A DNA stretch of 38,140 nt from a virus: the IMG/VR virus record IMGVR_UViG_3300025435_000046, positions 1 through 38,140 of that record; one strand, given 5' to 3'. This document shows, in pieces, positions 22,537-29,766 of this stretch; position 1 is the first letter of the stretch; each line of letters begins with the position of its first letter. The position numbers were made by a program, and so were the translations under genes. The notes beneath the pieces were generated by a model. That model saw only the letters and a program-made list of their open reading frames with translations. It made no database searches and was not told the origin of the DNA.

Positions 22537-22985
22537 TTTACGTAGGCGTTGACCCCGGTTTCTCGGGCGCGTGGGGGATGGTTGATCACCACGGCAAGTA
22601 TGTATCGTGTGGCGATATGCTCCACGACGACAAGTACATTGACAGCCGCATGGTGCACGCAGAGATGGCTCAGGCGCTGGATAAGCAAGACGCTGAGTTC
22701 GTCATTGAGTTTGTCCACGCCATGCCCCAACAGGGCGTCTCCAGCACGTTCAAGTTCGGCATGGCCTATGGAGCTGCCATCGCCATCTTGCAGCGCTTTA
22801 AAAGCCCTTTCCATGCCGTGCCACCACGAGTCTGGAAGAAGGCCATGGGGCTGGACAGCGACAAAGCGAAAAGCCTCGACATGGCGCGTGAACTTTGGCC
22901 TCTCGCGCCGCTGTTGCGCAAGAAGGACAATGGCCGCGCAGAAGCCCTCCTAATGGCCGAATGGCTGCGTCGGGAGAACGTATGA
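22533..22985 (+). CDS. RuvC-like Holliday junction resolvase
   Basis: 150 residues with an RNase H fold signature: Asp7 in YVGVDPGFSGAWG, Glu59 in FVIEFVHAMPQQGVSS and the C-terminal DNGRAEALLMAEW (Asp132, Glu137). The block STFKFGMAYGAAIAIL with VPPRVWKK is typical of phage RuvC-like resolvases. It would resolve branched DNA before packaging or during recombination. Length is normal for the family. Start and stop overlap both neighbours. Confidence 0.88.
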   Translation: MIYVGVDPGFSGAWGMVDHHGKYVSCGDMLHDDKYIDSRMVHAEMAQALDKQDAEFVIEFVHAMPQQGVSSTFKFGMAYGAAIAILQRFKSPFHAVPPRVWKKAMGLDSDKAKSLDMARELWPLAPLLRKKDNGRAEALLMAEWLRRENV

Positions 22986-24232
22986 AGTACCTATCCGTTT
23001 GCTCTGGCATTGAAGCCGCCTCGGTTGCATGGAAGCCGCTGGGCTGGGAAGCCGTGGGCTTTTCAGAGATTGAAAAGTTCCCCAGCCAAGTGCTGGCTCA
23101 TCACTATCCAGACGTCCCCAACTTTGGTGACATGACGAAATACAAGGAGTGGAATCTTGACACAGTTAACCTTTTGGTCGGTGGAACACCTTGCCAATCA
23201 TTTTCCGTTGCCGGACTCCGCAAAGGACTCGAAGACCCCCGAGGCAACCTCATGCTCACCTATTGTGGACTTCTTGATTGGTTTAGACCCCAGTGGTTCG
23301 TTTGGGAAAACGTGCCGGGTGTCCTCAGTTCAAACGGTGGACGGGACTTTGGTTCCTTCCTCGGGGCGCTGGCTGAACTCGGGTATGGGTTCGCCTACCG
23401 AGTGCTTGACGCTCAATACTTCGGAGTGGCACAGCGCCGCCGCCGTGTGTTTGTTGTCGGACATTTTGGAGACTGGCGACCTGCCGCCCGAGCTTTATTT
23501 GAGTCCGAAAGCCTGCGCGGGGATTCTCCGCCGAGCCGAGAAGCGCGGCAAGAAACTTCCGTCTTTACTCCAAGCAGCATTGGAGGATATCGCTCAGGGG
23601 CAGGAACACTCCGAGCAAGCGGAGGAGACCTCGGAGGGGGAAGCGAACATTTGATCGCGCAACCCGTGTACGAGGTGCACCACCAAGATGCCCGTGTCAA
23701 AGAGGCAAATGGTGTGTGCCAAACCATGACAAGCCGCTGGGGAACAGGGCGCGGTAATGTGCCTCTGACTTATGGCATACCCGGCAACTGGATTGGCCGC
23801 AAACCCGAAAACGGTGGCAATGCGGTTGAGCCTATGAACAACATCGCCCCATGCTTGACCAAGGCAGACCAACATGGAGTGGCACATCCAATTGCTATGC
23901 GTGAAAGCGGTCAAGGGTATTGGATGGAAGATGACAAAGCTGGAACCCTTCGTGCAGAAGGTGAAAACAGACCTAGTCGTCCTAGCCATGTAATAGCACA
24001 ACCAATCGCATTGGCAGAGAACACCATCGGTCGCCAACACATGGCCGTGCGCAGACTTTCGCCAGTGGAATGCGAACGCCTGCAAGGGTTCCCCGACCAC
24101 TACACCGACATCAAACCCAACGGCAAGGCCACACCCCACTCGCCCCGCTACAAAGCCTTGGGCAACTCAATGGCCGTGCCAGTGATGGCATGGATCGGAC
24201 AAAGAATTCAACAAGTGGAGAACGAAAAATGA
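22982..24232 (+). CDS. dcm: C5 cytosine DNA methyltransferase (Dcm-like)
   Basis: 416 residues from ATG 22982 (ATGA overlap). Motif I is LSVCSGIEAASVAW, motif IV GGTPCQSFSVAG with catalytic Cys71, motif VI WENVPGVL (108-115), motif VIII QRRRRVFVVG (151-160) and motif X GNSMAVPVM near the end. Between VIII and X lie Gly-rich target-recognition stretches, including three echoes of 'AGTLRA' or 'APCLTKA' type. It would methylate phage DNA, probably against host restriction. No cognate nuclease is seen. A second gene is encoded inside it in another frame. Confidence 0.92.
   Translation: MKYLSVCSGIEAASVAWKPLGWEAVGFSEIEKFPSQVLAHHYPDVPNFGDMTKYKEWNLDTVNLLVGGTPCQSFSVAGLRKGLEDPRGNLMLTYCGLLDWFRPQWFVWENVPGVLSSNGGRDFGSFLGALAELGYGFAYRVLDAQYFGVAQRRRRVFVVGHFGDWRPAARALFESESLRGDSPPSREARQETSVFTPSSIGGYRSGAGTLRASGGDLGGGSEHLIAQPVYEVHHQDARVKEANGVCQTMTSRWGTGRGNVPLTYGIPGNWIGRKPENGGNAVEPMNNIAPCLTKADQHGVAHPIAMRESGQGYWMEDDKAGTLRAEGENRPSRPSHVIAQPIALAENTIGRQHMAVRRLSPVECERLQGFPDHYTDIKPNGKATPHSPRYKALGNSMAVPVMAWIGQRIQQVENEK
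23157..23654 (+). CDS. Overprinted gene inside the methyltransferase
   Basis: 165 residues, fully nested in dcm in another frame. TTG start with a perfect AAGGAG 7 bases upstream. The sequence (SGSFGKTCRVSSVQTVDG, SGMGSPTECLTLNTSEW, SLL/LLSDILETGDLPPELYLS, ACAGILRRAEKRGKKLP) matches a small-protein family I know from many phages, often beside or overlapping a cytosine methylase. Family resemblance along the whole length plus the SD argue for real expression. Function unknown. Confidence 0.7.
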   Translation: MTQLTFWSVEHLANHFPLPDSAKDSKTPEATSCSPIVDFLIGLDPSGSFGKTCRVSSVQTVDGTLVPSSGRWLNSGMGSPTECLTLNTSEWHSAAAVCLLSDILETGDLPPELYLSPKACAGILRRAEKRGKKLPSLLQAALEDIAQGQEHSEQAEETSEGEANI

Positions 24233-24522
24233 CCAAAGAAGAATTGACGGCACTTTTGCGAAGCGTGGGCTGCAACGAGAACACCGTTGCCGCAATGGAA
24301 AACGCTTTTGAAATGGGCGCAGAGGATGAGCGAAAAAAAAGAAAAGATACTGAAACTTTTGGCTTTGATGCTGGTGTATATGTTTGGCTTGGAGAATCCA
24401 AGGTGACAAAATTTGTGAGTAAGCAAGAAATTTTGTCTGAAGAAATCAGCGGGATGGCTCTCACTAATGCTGCACAAGAATGCCTTGCAATTCTCTACTC
24501 AAACAAAACAGGAAAAGTATGA
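24229..24522 (+). CDS. Small early protein, function unknown
   Basis: 97 residues from ATG 24229 (ATGA overlap with dcm); the longer upstream frame is a shadow. Starts MTKEELTALLRSVGCNENTV and is followed by a charged stretch and a mixed alpha-beta end. The first 35 residues resemble other small phage proteins. No activity can be assigned. Confidence 0.68.
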   Translation: MTKEELTALLRSVGCNENTVAAMENAFEMGAEDERKKRKDTETFGFDAGVYVWLGESKVTKFVSKQEILSEEISGMALTNAAQECLAILYSNKTGKV

Positions 24523-24857
24523 ACCAAGAAGACATCAACAAGTCGGTGGACTACATCTACACCCAAGGCAGGAAGTACGCCGAGGCCAAGGCCAACCTCT
24601 CCTACATGCAGGAATACCGCAAGACCATCAAAGCAGAGTTGATGCACCTAGCCACTGAGTTGGGCGCAAAGTCAGCCGTGGCCGCAGAGACTGAAGCCTA
24701 CCGCGACCAAAGATACAAAGAGCACCTGCAAGCTATCAAAGAGGCCGAGAAGATCGCCGAATCACTTCGCTGGGGGTTGGTGTCAGCACAGGCTCGAATT
24801 GAGGTCTTCAGGACGATTGAAGCATCCAACAGGGCATTGGATCGCTCACTCTCATGA
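24519..24857 (+). CDS. Helical phage protein, function unknown
   Basis: 112 residues from ATG 24519 (ATGA overlap). Long helix rich in Ala, Glu and Lys, ending SLRWGLVSAQARIEVFRTIE, the signature of a phage family usually located beside recombination or Ref-like genes. It directly precedes the Ref-like nuclease and overlaps it. Function unknown. Confidence 0.72.
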   Translation: MNQEDINKSVDYIYTQGRKYAEAKANLSYMQEYRKTIKAELMHLATELGAKSAVAAETEAYRDQRYKEHLQAIKEAEKIAESLRWGLVSAQARIEVFRTIEASNRALDRSLS

Positions 24858-25129
24858 ACAACACGCTCAACAAAAAAGAAAGAGCATGGGTTGGCTTGGT
24901 CAAAGAGCTACCCTGCTCCGTGTGTGACGCGCCCCCGCCCAGCGATGCGCACCACGTCAAGCAGCACCGCCAGTATGTGTGCGCGGCGCTGTGCAAAGAC
25001 TGCCACCAAGGCAGCCGCAACGGGTGGCACGGCCAGCGCCAGATGTGGAAACTCAAAAAGATGGAAGAGATTGATGCGCTCAACATCACAATTGAACGCG
25101 CCGTTGACCTGCTGATGTCAAATCGCTAG
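24854..25129 (+). CDS. Ref-like HNH nuclease (RecA-dependent nuclease family)
   Basis: 91 residues. Cys21 and Cys24 (PCSVCDAP), HH in DAHHVKQHRQ, then CAALCKDCHQGSRNGWHG (43-60) give the Cys/His and HxxH pattern of phage P1 Ref-type enzymes, which cut DNA at RecA-made displacement loops. At 91 residues it contains only the nuclease domain. The SSB, exonuclease and RuvC-like genes elsewhere make a recombination role plausible. Last gene of this operon; a promoter follows. Confidence 0.75.
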   Translation: MNNTLNKKERAWVGLVKELPCSVCDAPPPSDAHHVKQHRQYVCAALCKDCHQGSRNGWHGQRQMWKLKKMEEIDALNITIERAVDLLMSNR

Positions 25130-25173
25130 AAACACAAGTATTCAGTGTTGCTTAAAAGACACGCAAAACATAG

Positions 25174-25265
25174 GGTTTGTCCCTAAAAAATTGTGCAATA
25201 AATACGGTTTGTCCTTTAACTTGGAGTTATACTATCTCCACTGCAACGATGCAGGTTAACAGGAG
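25174..25265 (+). promoter_or_regulatory. Promoter and 5'-terminal hairpin (shared cassette, copy 3), with upstream direct repeats
   Basis: TTTAACTTGGAG (25215-25226), T, then TATACT (25228-25233) predict a start at A25240. The hairpin CTGCA-ACGA-TGCAG (25241-25254) begins at +2. AACAGGAGAA provides the SD. Upstream, GGTTTGTCC occurs at 25174-25182 and 25206-25214, 32 bases apart, a possible regulator site. The rest of 25130-25272 is non-coding. Confidence 0.65.
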
Positions 25266-25272
25266 AAACCAA

Positions 25273-25560
25273 ATGACAGTTATCACGACCACCACATCTT
25301 CCGCTGACGAACTCGGCACGCTCTTGGCTCAAATCGCTACGCTCACAAAGCAAGCCGACAAGATCAAAGATGCCATGAAGAACATTGCCAGCGCAGGCGG
25401 CTCAAAAGTGTTTGAGGGTTCGTTGTTCAAGTGCACCTACACCGAATGTGATCGCACCATCTTTGACAAAGAAGCATTCGTGAAAAAGTATGGCGAAGAC
25501 GCCTACGAAGCTATGACCAAAACCACCGCTGTATTCAGCATCAAAACAACCGCACGTTGA
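25273..25560 (+). CDS. Small phage protein, function unknown
   Basis: 95 residues from ATG 25273 (AGGAG upstream). A helical start (LLAQIATLTKQADKIKDAMK) followed by a strand-rich end (FEGSLFKCTYTECDRTIFD, TAVFSIKTTAR) resembles a common family of small phage proteins. First gene of the second rightward operon. Role unknown. Confidence 0.72.
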   Translation: MTVITTTTSSADELGTLLAQIATLTKQADKIKDAMKNIASAGGSKVFEGSLFKCTYTECDRTIFDKEAFVKKYGEDAYEAMTKTTAVFSIKTTAR

Positions 25561-25572
25561 TTGGAGAACATC

Positions 25573-25908
25573 ATGGGTCAATATCACATGGTCTACAACT
25601 TAGACAAAAAAGAATTTATTCATCCTCATCATATTGAAAATGGCCTCAAACAATATGAACAAGTTGGCGCTATTAATAGCACGAGCACCGCATTGTTTGC
25701 CTTGCTTTCAAACAGCAACAACCGTGGCGGTGGCGATTTTCCAAGGCACCACATGCTTGGACGTTGGGCGGGTGATCGCGTTGTGATCCAAGGAGACTAC
25801 GCTAAACCCGAAGATAGCGGCTACCAAACCCCCGAGCAACTTGAACAATACACAGACATTTCAAAAGAAGTGTTTGACATGATTAACACGATTGCAAAAC
25901 AGTACTAA
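25573..25908 (+). CDS. MGQYH-type phage protein, function unknown
   Basis: 111 residues from ATG 25573 (GGAG 6 bases upstream). The pattern MGQYHMVYNLDKKEFIHPH, then NRGGGDFPRHHMLGRWAGDR and VIQGDYA marks a small conserved phage family without known function. Conserved His, Gly and Trp residues suggest a compact enzyme-like or binding fold, but this is not proven. Confidence 0.75.
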   Translation: MGQYHMVYNLDKKEFIHPHHIENGLKQYEQVGAINSTSTALFALLSNSNNRGGGDFPRHHMLGRWAGDRVVIQGDYAKPEDSGYQTPEQLEQYTDISKEVFDMINTIAKQY

Positions 25909-25918
25909 GGAGAACACC

Positions 25919-26335
25919 ATGGACAAAAACATCGCCGCCATCTTGCGTGAAGACGCAAAAACAATTTCAGTTCAATTCTTGAATGACGAGGGCATGAATG
26001 TTGGCAACAGCTACACCTACATCACGCACATTGAAGTTGAAGTGGGTAACTTCGTTGTTGTGCCTTCTGGCTCATACGAGTGTTTGAAAATTTGCCAAGT
26101 CGTTGAAGTGCATGATGACTTGAACATTGAACCCAATGCAGACATCAAGTACAAGTGGGTGGCGGATGTCATTGACCTCAATGCTTACCAAGAAAACCAA
26201 CGTCGCAACAAAGAGATTGAAGGTATGTTGGCCGCATCGTATCGAGTAAATGCTCGTGCTGCCTACGCCAATCAATTCTTGGCTAATGCTGATCCCAAAG
26301 TCTTGGAACTGGTGAAAGGAAAAAATGCTGCCTGA
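25919..26335 (+). CDS. Beta-rich phage protein, function unknown
   Basis: 138 residues from ATG 25919 (AAGGAG upstream). N-terminal strands (KTISVQFLNDEGMNVGNSYT, VGNFVVVPSG) and KYKWVADVIDLNAYQENQ form a pattern seen in small phage proteins. A helical C-terminus follows. Overlaps the next gene by 11 bases. Confidence 0.7.
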   Translation: MDKNIAAILREDAKTISVQFLNDEGMNVGNSYTYITHIEVEVGNFVVVPSGSYECLKICQVVEVHDDLNIEPNADIKYKWVADVIDLNAYQENQRRNKEIEGMLAASYRVNARAAYANQFLANADPKVLELVKGKNAA

Positions 26336-26513
26336 TCGCAACCCTACTACGAGGTGCTACCCACGCACCTTGCAAGAGGCCTTCCCCAACTCCATTGACC
26401 AAGCAGAGTGGTTCTATCCACCCGAGCAAAACAATGGCTGGCGCAATGTACTCATGGGCTACGTTGCGCTGGTGATGTGGGTCGGCTTGGCCTATTACTT
26501 TTCAAAGAACTGA
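26325..26513 (+). CDS. Small membrane protein
   Basis: 62 residues. TRCYPRTLQEAFPNSIDQAE is a known small-phage-protein opening. One C-terminal transmembrane helix (VLMGYVALVMWVGLAYYF) ends in SKN. Likely an inner-membrane protein of unknown purpose. Confidence 0.68.
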   Translation: MLPDRNPTTRCYPRTLQEAFPNSIDQAEWFYPPEQNNGWRNVLMGYVALVMWVGLAYYFSKN

Positions 26514-26520
26514 GGACATC

Positions 26521-26796
26521 ATGAAAGAAATTAGCGACCTGCAAAAACAAATCTTGGGCAATGCTGGGCATGTCAAGTTTTTCACTCAACAAGAGTTTGA
26601 CGAAGCCATGGCTGTTGCTCAAGCTGAAATCATGACCGTGGCGATTGAGACAACCAAACGCGCCATCTTCATTGAGCGCCAAGCCTGCGCAGACCTCGTG
26701 CGCGATGTCGCCAACAAAGAAGGAAAAGAACACGCCATAGTTCTTGAAAGCATTGCAGAGGCCATTCTCAACCGCATCCCCAGCCAAAGGCAATAA
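26521..26796 (+). CDS. Small helical early protein, function unknown
   Basis: 91 residues with SD GAGG. It contains QQEFDEAMAVAQAEIMTVAI and IERQACADLVRDVANKEGKE. The RQACADLVRD stretch recalls the EREACAK core of the MTQDEI-type proteins in this window, but the match is short. No activity is assigned. Confidence 0.65.
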   Translation: MKEISDLQKQILGNAGHVKFFTQQEFDEAMAVAQAEIMTVAIETTKRAIFIERQACADLVRDVANKEGKEHAIVLESIAEAILNRIPSQRQ

Positions 26797-26798
26797 CC

Positions 26799-27002
26799 AT
26801 GAAACGCTACTTCTCAATCATTGGGTTCTTTATGACGCCGTTCATCATTAGTTATGCGTTCTGGTACGTAATCGGCGCTGGAATCTCGGCAAGCTGGGAT
26901 TTGGCTAACTGGACGCTGCAATTGAAATTTGTTTTGTCTATATGGGCGGGTGGATTTGGAGTTATGTTGCTTTTCAAACTTGAGCACGAAAGAAACACAT
27001 GA
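26799..27002 (+). CDS. Small two-helix membrane protein
   Basis: 67 residues with two hydrophobic segments, IIGFFMTPFIISYAFWYVIG (about 7-26) and LKFVLSIWAGGFGVMLLF (about 43-60). The C-terminus is charged. Expressed with early genes, so not an obvious holin. Overlaps the next start by ATGA. Confidence 0.65.
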   Translation: MKRYFSIIGFFMTPFIISYAFWYVIGAGISASWDLANWTLQLKFVLSIWAGGFGVMLLFKLEHERNT

Positions 27003-27277
27003 CATTAGAAGAACACTACGCAATCACCGTGAAAAAAACGGAAAGCATCTTGGACTACATGCGAACACGGATTGACCAAATCAGCGAAGAACATGGAAGC
27101 CAAATTGCCATTGGGGTGGCAGCCAACGTGGGAACTGAACTCATAGCCATCGTCTTGGCTTCAACGGGTGAAGAAAGTTTGCTGCAAGCCCTCAACCAAA
27201 TTACTTTGATCAAGTCCAAAGGACACATTGTTGCCACCACAGCAAGTGAAGCCATTGAAAAAGCAAAGAAGTCATGA
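26999..27277 (+). CDS. Small early protein, function unknown
   Basis: 92 residues, helical (EEHYAITVKKTESILDYMRT) with a central Ala/Val-rich stretch (IAIGVAANVGTELIAIVLA). No family is recognised. ATGA overlaps at both ends, the last leading into a 34-codon ORF. Confidence 0.62.
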   Translation: MTLEEHYAITVKKTESILDYMRTRIDQISEEHGSQIAIGVAANVGTELIAIVLASTGEESLLQALNQITLIKSKGHIVATTASEAIEKAKKS

Positions 27278-27378
27278 ACATTGCCAAAGGATGGCGCAAG
27301 CGTCGCAAACCGAAAGACACAAATGATTTACCTAAAACAAAAAACACTTGGCGGCAATATTGTTGTTGCGCGTTTTGA
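27274..27378 (+). CDS. Possible 34-residue basic peptide
   Basis: Starts in an ATGA overlap with the previous stop. The first half is strongly basic (MNIAKGWRKRRKPKDTND) and the end is unusual (QYCCCAF). It overlaps the next ORF in another frame for its second half. Coupling supports it, but the ending looks like out-of-frame sequence. Confidence 0.35.
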   Translation: MNIAKGWRKRRKPKDTNDLPKTKNTWRQYCCCAF

Positions 27379-27484
27379 CAATGACGAAATGTTTAAAGCC
27401 ACATACAGTTTGGTGCAGATTCGCAAAAGAAGCCCAAACCTCAAACACACATATTTCTTGATCAAAGAACGTGGAGGCAAATGA
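27323..27484 (+). CDS. Small early protein, function unknown
   Basis: 53 residues from ATG 27323; the SD is weak (GAAAG). The sequence LGGNIVVARFDNDEMFKATY and a basic end LKHTYFLIKERGGK look like a small beta-alpha protein. The longer TTG-started version from 27281 is less likely. It overlaps the next small ORF. Confidence 0.55.
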   Translation: MIYLKQKTLGGNIVVARFDNDEMFKATYSLVQIRKRSPNLKHTYFLIKERGGK

Positions 27485-27597
27485 TGGACTGGATTGACAT
27501 TGTTGTTGGCGGCATTATTGCTATTTTTATTGTCGGGGGTTGCTTGGCGTTGTACGCTGATGCCGTGAACCATCCTTGGGAGGATAGTGATGATTGA
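27481..27597 (+). CDS. 38-residue membrane peptide
   Basis: ATG overlaps the previous stop; GGAGG lies about 5 bases upstream. One transmembrane helix (IVVGGIIAIFIVGGCLALYA) is followed by an acidic tail (HPWEDSDD). The end overlaps the next gene. Too short for most gene finders, but SD, coupling and hydrophobic pattern all agree. Confidence 0.6.
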   Translation: MMDWIDIVVGGIIAIFIVGGCLALYADAVNHPWEDSDD

Positions 27598-27961
27598 AGC
27601 AATGAAGCTGGCGCTTGAGGCGTTGATAATCGTTAGATTTTGCGTTCCACCAGCGCAAAGAAAAACAGTTAATGAAGCCATCAAAGCCCTAGAAGAAGCA
27701 CTAGCCAAGCAAGAGCAGGGTGAGCCTATGGCGGTGGTTACTGGAATGTACGGTGGACGGTTCGTTGTTGAGCCAACAAACCCAGCGATGGTGCTGCCCG
27801 TCAACATGGCGCTCTACACCCACCCACAACCCCGCAAGCCGCTGACGGATGAACAAATAGATGCTTATCTTGAATCGGAATGGACTGGGTATAGCAGTTA
27901 TCACGATTGTTTCAAGGAAATAGTTAGATGGACAGAAGCTAAACACGACATAAAGGAGTGA
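27590..27961 (+). CDS. Phage protein with 'QEQGEP / KPLTDEQI' pattern
   Basis: 123 residues from ATG 27590 (a GTG precedes it; GGGAGG spacing favours the ATG). It contains ALEALIIV, NEAIKALEEALAKQEQGEPM, YTHPQPRKPLTDEQIDAYL. This composite pattern is very common in small proteins of betaproteobacterial phages; function unknown. Confidence 0.75.
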   Translation: MIEAMKLALEALIIVRFCVPPAQRKTVNEAIKALEEALAKQEQGEPMAVVTGMYGGRFVVEPTNPAMVLPVNMALYTHPQPRKPLTDEQIDAYLESEWTGYSSYHDCFKEIVRWTEAKHDIKE

Positions 27962-27964
27962 GAC

Positions 27965-28261
27965 ATGAAAGATTTAAAACTTGGCTATAACCTCATTAAC
28001 GAGTACGGCCTTGGCGTGCAAGTGGTCTGCAAAGAGGACATGAGTTCAATTGAATTCAAAGCTGGAGACGCCATACGAAGAACATTGCTGAACCAATCAA
28101 AAATTGACGATGGCCGCACTGTGGGTCAAGCCAACCATGATTTTTTGCATAAGTGCTTAGATAGTTTTCTTGATGACAAAACTTTTCGAGAAGGCTTACA
28201 CAAAGCACTTGACATTTTTATGGCGACAAACACTGTTCATATTCAACGGAAAACAAAATGA
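27965..28261 (+). CDS. Small early protein, function unknown
   Basis: 98 residues, AAGGAG upstream of ATG. Mixed alpha-beta (LGYNLINEYGLGVQVVCKED). No family is recognised. Coupled by ATGA to the next gene. Confidence 0.65.
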   Translation: MKDLKLGYNLINEYGLGVQVVCKEDMSSIEFKAGDAIRRTLLNQSKIDDGRTVGQANHDFLHKCLDSFLDDKTFREGLHKALDIFMATNTVHIQRKTK

Positions 28262-28578
28262 TCTACAAAACCATTGAAGAGTGGAATGAGCACAACCCCA
28301 ATCACATTGGTGTACTTCCAATTGAAGTGTGTCGCCAAATATGGGGTGAAAAATCAGACGGCGCTTATGAGCGTGGATTCGTTGACGGTATGCAAATGCA
28401 AGTGCAAAGATGCGTAGAAAGAAACGTACTTGGCACATCATGTAAAAGGTCAGAGCATTGGGTTGGGCTAATGCGTGGTGTGCGCGTTGAAGGCGACACC
28501 GTGATCATCAGCGTCAAAGGTGGTAACGCTGCCGCACGAGAACTGTGTGGCGTATTGATTGAGGAGATGAACAAATGA
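28258..28578 (+). CDS. Small early protein, function unknown
   Basis: 106 residues. It contains SDGAYERGFVDGMQMQVQRC in the middle and a hydrophobic-strand end (VRVEGDTVIISVKGGNAAAR). The 'AYERGFVDGMQ' stretch is common in small phage proteins. Coupled to both neighbours. Confidence 0.66.
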   Translation: MIYKTIEEWNEHNPNHIGVLPIEVCRQIWGEKSDGAYERGFVDGMQMQVQRCVERNVLGTSCKRSEHWVGLMRGVRVEGDTVIISVKGGNAAARELCGVLIEEMNK

Positions 28579-28769
28579 TCGGAGCATTCATACTCGTGGT
28601 GTTGCAAAACACCAGCAACAACGGTTTGGGCTGGGAACGCCTCGGCGAATTCAAAACCAAAGCGCTGTGCGAAAAAGCCAGAGTTCAACTCATTGTTGAG
28701 CAAGGCAAAGCAGACACTTTCAGAAACATCCCAAAGTCGTTCGTTTGTTTGGCAAAGGATATGGACTAA
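28575..28769 (+). CDS. Small early protein, function unknown
   Basis: 64 residues, hydrophobic N-terminus (MIGAFILVVLQNTSNNGLGW) then a charged helix. It resembles small phage proteins that open with a short strand and a Cys-containing helix (KTKALCEKARVQL). ATGA start; TAATG end. Confidence 0.64.
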   Translation: MIGAFILVVLQNTSNNGLGWERLGEFKTKALCEKARVQLIVEQGKADTFRNIPKSFVCLAKDMD

Positions 28770-28996
28770 TGACACACGAAGCAAAAACAAGATTGCCGTT
28801 GCAAATCAGGGGAGGGTGGACAAATCAAGATGTGCAAGACGTTGAAAATGGAAAAAACATGGAGCGCTTTCACATGACCGAGACAACCATAAGCGTGAAG
28901 TACAGAAGCCCTAATGACAAAAGCGGCTGGTACAAGCACCCATTAGGAGACACGTTAAAAATTACTGCGCCGATCAAGGAGACAAACAATGAATGA
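28769..28996 (+). CDS. Small early protein, function unknown
   Basis: 75 residues from ATG 28769 (TAATG overlap). Basic and polar, with a strand-rich end (TTISVKYRSPNDKSGWYKHP). The longer frame from 28745 lacks support. It overlaps the next gene by 8 bases. Confidence 0.6.
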   Translation: MTHEAKTRLPLQIRGGWTNQDVQDVENGKNMERFHMTETTISVKYRSPNDKSGWYKHPLGDTLKITAPIKETNNE

Positions 28997-29171
28997 AGCA
29001 GGTAAAGGCGACAAACGCCGTCCAGAAGACTCCACAGCCTTCATGGAGGGCTTTGATCGGATATTCCGACCACAGGCCTCAACTCAAGAAAAAATGCGCC
29101 AAAACGCCGAAATTGAAGAGTTGAAGCAGATCACCCGCAACTTAGACCGCGTTACAGGAGCAAACAAATGA
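28989..29171 (+). CDS. GKGDKRRP-type small phage protein
   Basis: 60 residues beginning MNEAGKGDKRRPEDSTAFME with GFDRIFRP, matching a widespread small phage family of unknown function. SD AAGGAG. ATGA overlap with the alpha-CTD-like gene. Confidence 0.75.
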   Translation: MNEAGKGDKRRPEDSTAFMEGFDRIFRPQASTQEKMRQNAEIEELKQITRNLDRVTGANK

Positions 29172-29503
29172 ACGACAAACTCACCCAAGCCGTGGAAACC
29201 GCCTTAGAACTTCTCCATGGAGTGCGTGGCAAGGACATTGAAGACCAGACCAAGATCAATGGCGCGCGCCAGATCATTGAGTTGGCTTTGACGCGCAAGC
29301 CTCAGCCGCCCACGATCACGAGCATTGAGATACTAGACCTCACCCCGCGCTCGTCCAACGCCCTGAAGGCGGCTGGCATTGACACCGTGGAGAAGCTGGT
29401 CAAGAACCGCAGCACCGACTTGCTCAGAATTGCAAACTTTGGCAGGTTCTCCCTCAACGATGTAACGGCAGCGTTACGCAAAATCAACCTCACTTTGCTC
29501 TAA
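29168..29503 (+). CDS. RNA polymerase alpha C-terminal-domain-like protein
   Basis: 111 residues. Residues 52-110 follow the bacterial alpha-CTD: IEILDLTPRSSNALKAAGID, TVEKLVKNRSTDLLRIANFG, then RFSLNDVTAALRKINLTL. Arg61, Asn64, Gly92 and Ser95 line up with E. coli alpha Arg265, Asn268, Gly296 and Ser299, which contact DNA; the equivalent of Lys298 is Phe. Residues 1-45 form a separate helix-rich head. It could bind UP elements, recruit host polymerase or compete with it. It sits late in the early operon. Confidence 0.75.
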   Translation: MNDKLTQAVETALELLHGVRGKDIEDQTKINGARQIIELALTRKPQPPTITSIEILDLTPRSSNALKAAGIDTVEKLVKNRSTDLLRIANFGRFSLNDVTAALRKINLTLL

Positions 29504-29512
29504 GGACTCATC

Positions 29513-29764
29513 ATGGCAACCAAAACCCAAGCCCCCAAAACCGTAGTAAAACTACGAAAAATTGAAAAAGGTTCTAAATCAGAAGTCGGGGCTGAACCAA
29601 AAATGTTTAATATGCCCAAAGAAGTTTCTGAGTGGATTGAGCAGGCCAACAGCCGCATGATGCACATGCAGACCAAGATCAGCCGTTTGGAAGCCGACAA
29701 CAAAGCCCTGCGCGCGGCCAACAAGGTGATGGAGCAGCGCGTGATGGGCATGAGTGTGGAGTGA
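29513..29764 (+). CDS. Small coiled-coil protein
   Basis: 83 residues: a basic start (KTVVKLRKIEKGSK) and a coiled coil (QTKISRLEADNKALRAANKV, MEQRV). Follows the alpha-CTD-like gene after 9 bases with its own SD (AAGGA). It may be a dimeric accessory protein; no family is recognised. Confidence 0.65.
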   Translation: MATKTQAPKTVVKLRKIEKGSKSEVGAEPKMFNMPKEVSEWIEQANSRMMHMQTKISRLEADNKALRAANKVMEQRVMGMSVE

Positions 29765-29766
29765 CC

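Noticed and set aside
24070-24228. Upstream extension of the 24229 gene over the end of dcm
   Set aside because: Arg/Pro/His-rich shadow of dcm; the ATG at 24229 has the ATGA overlap.
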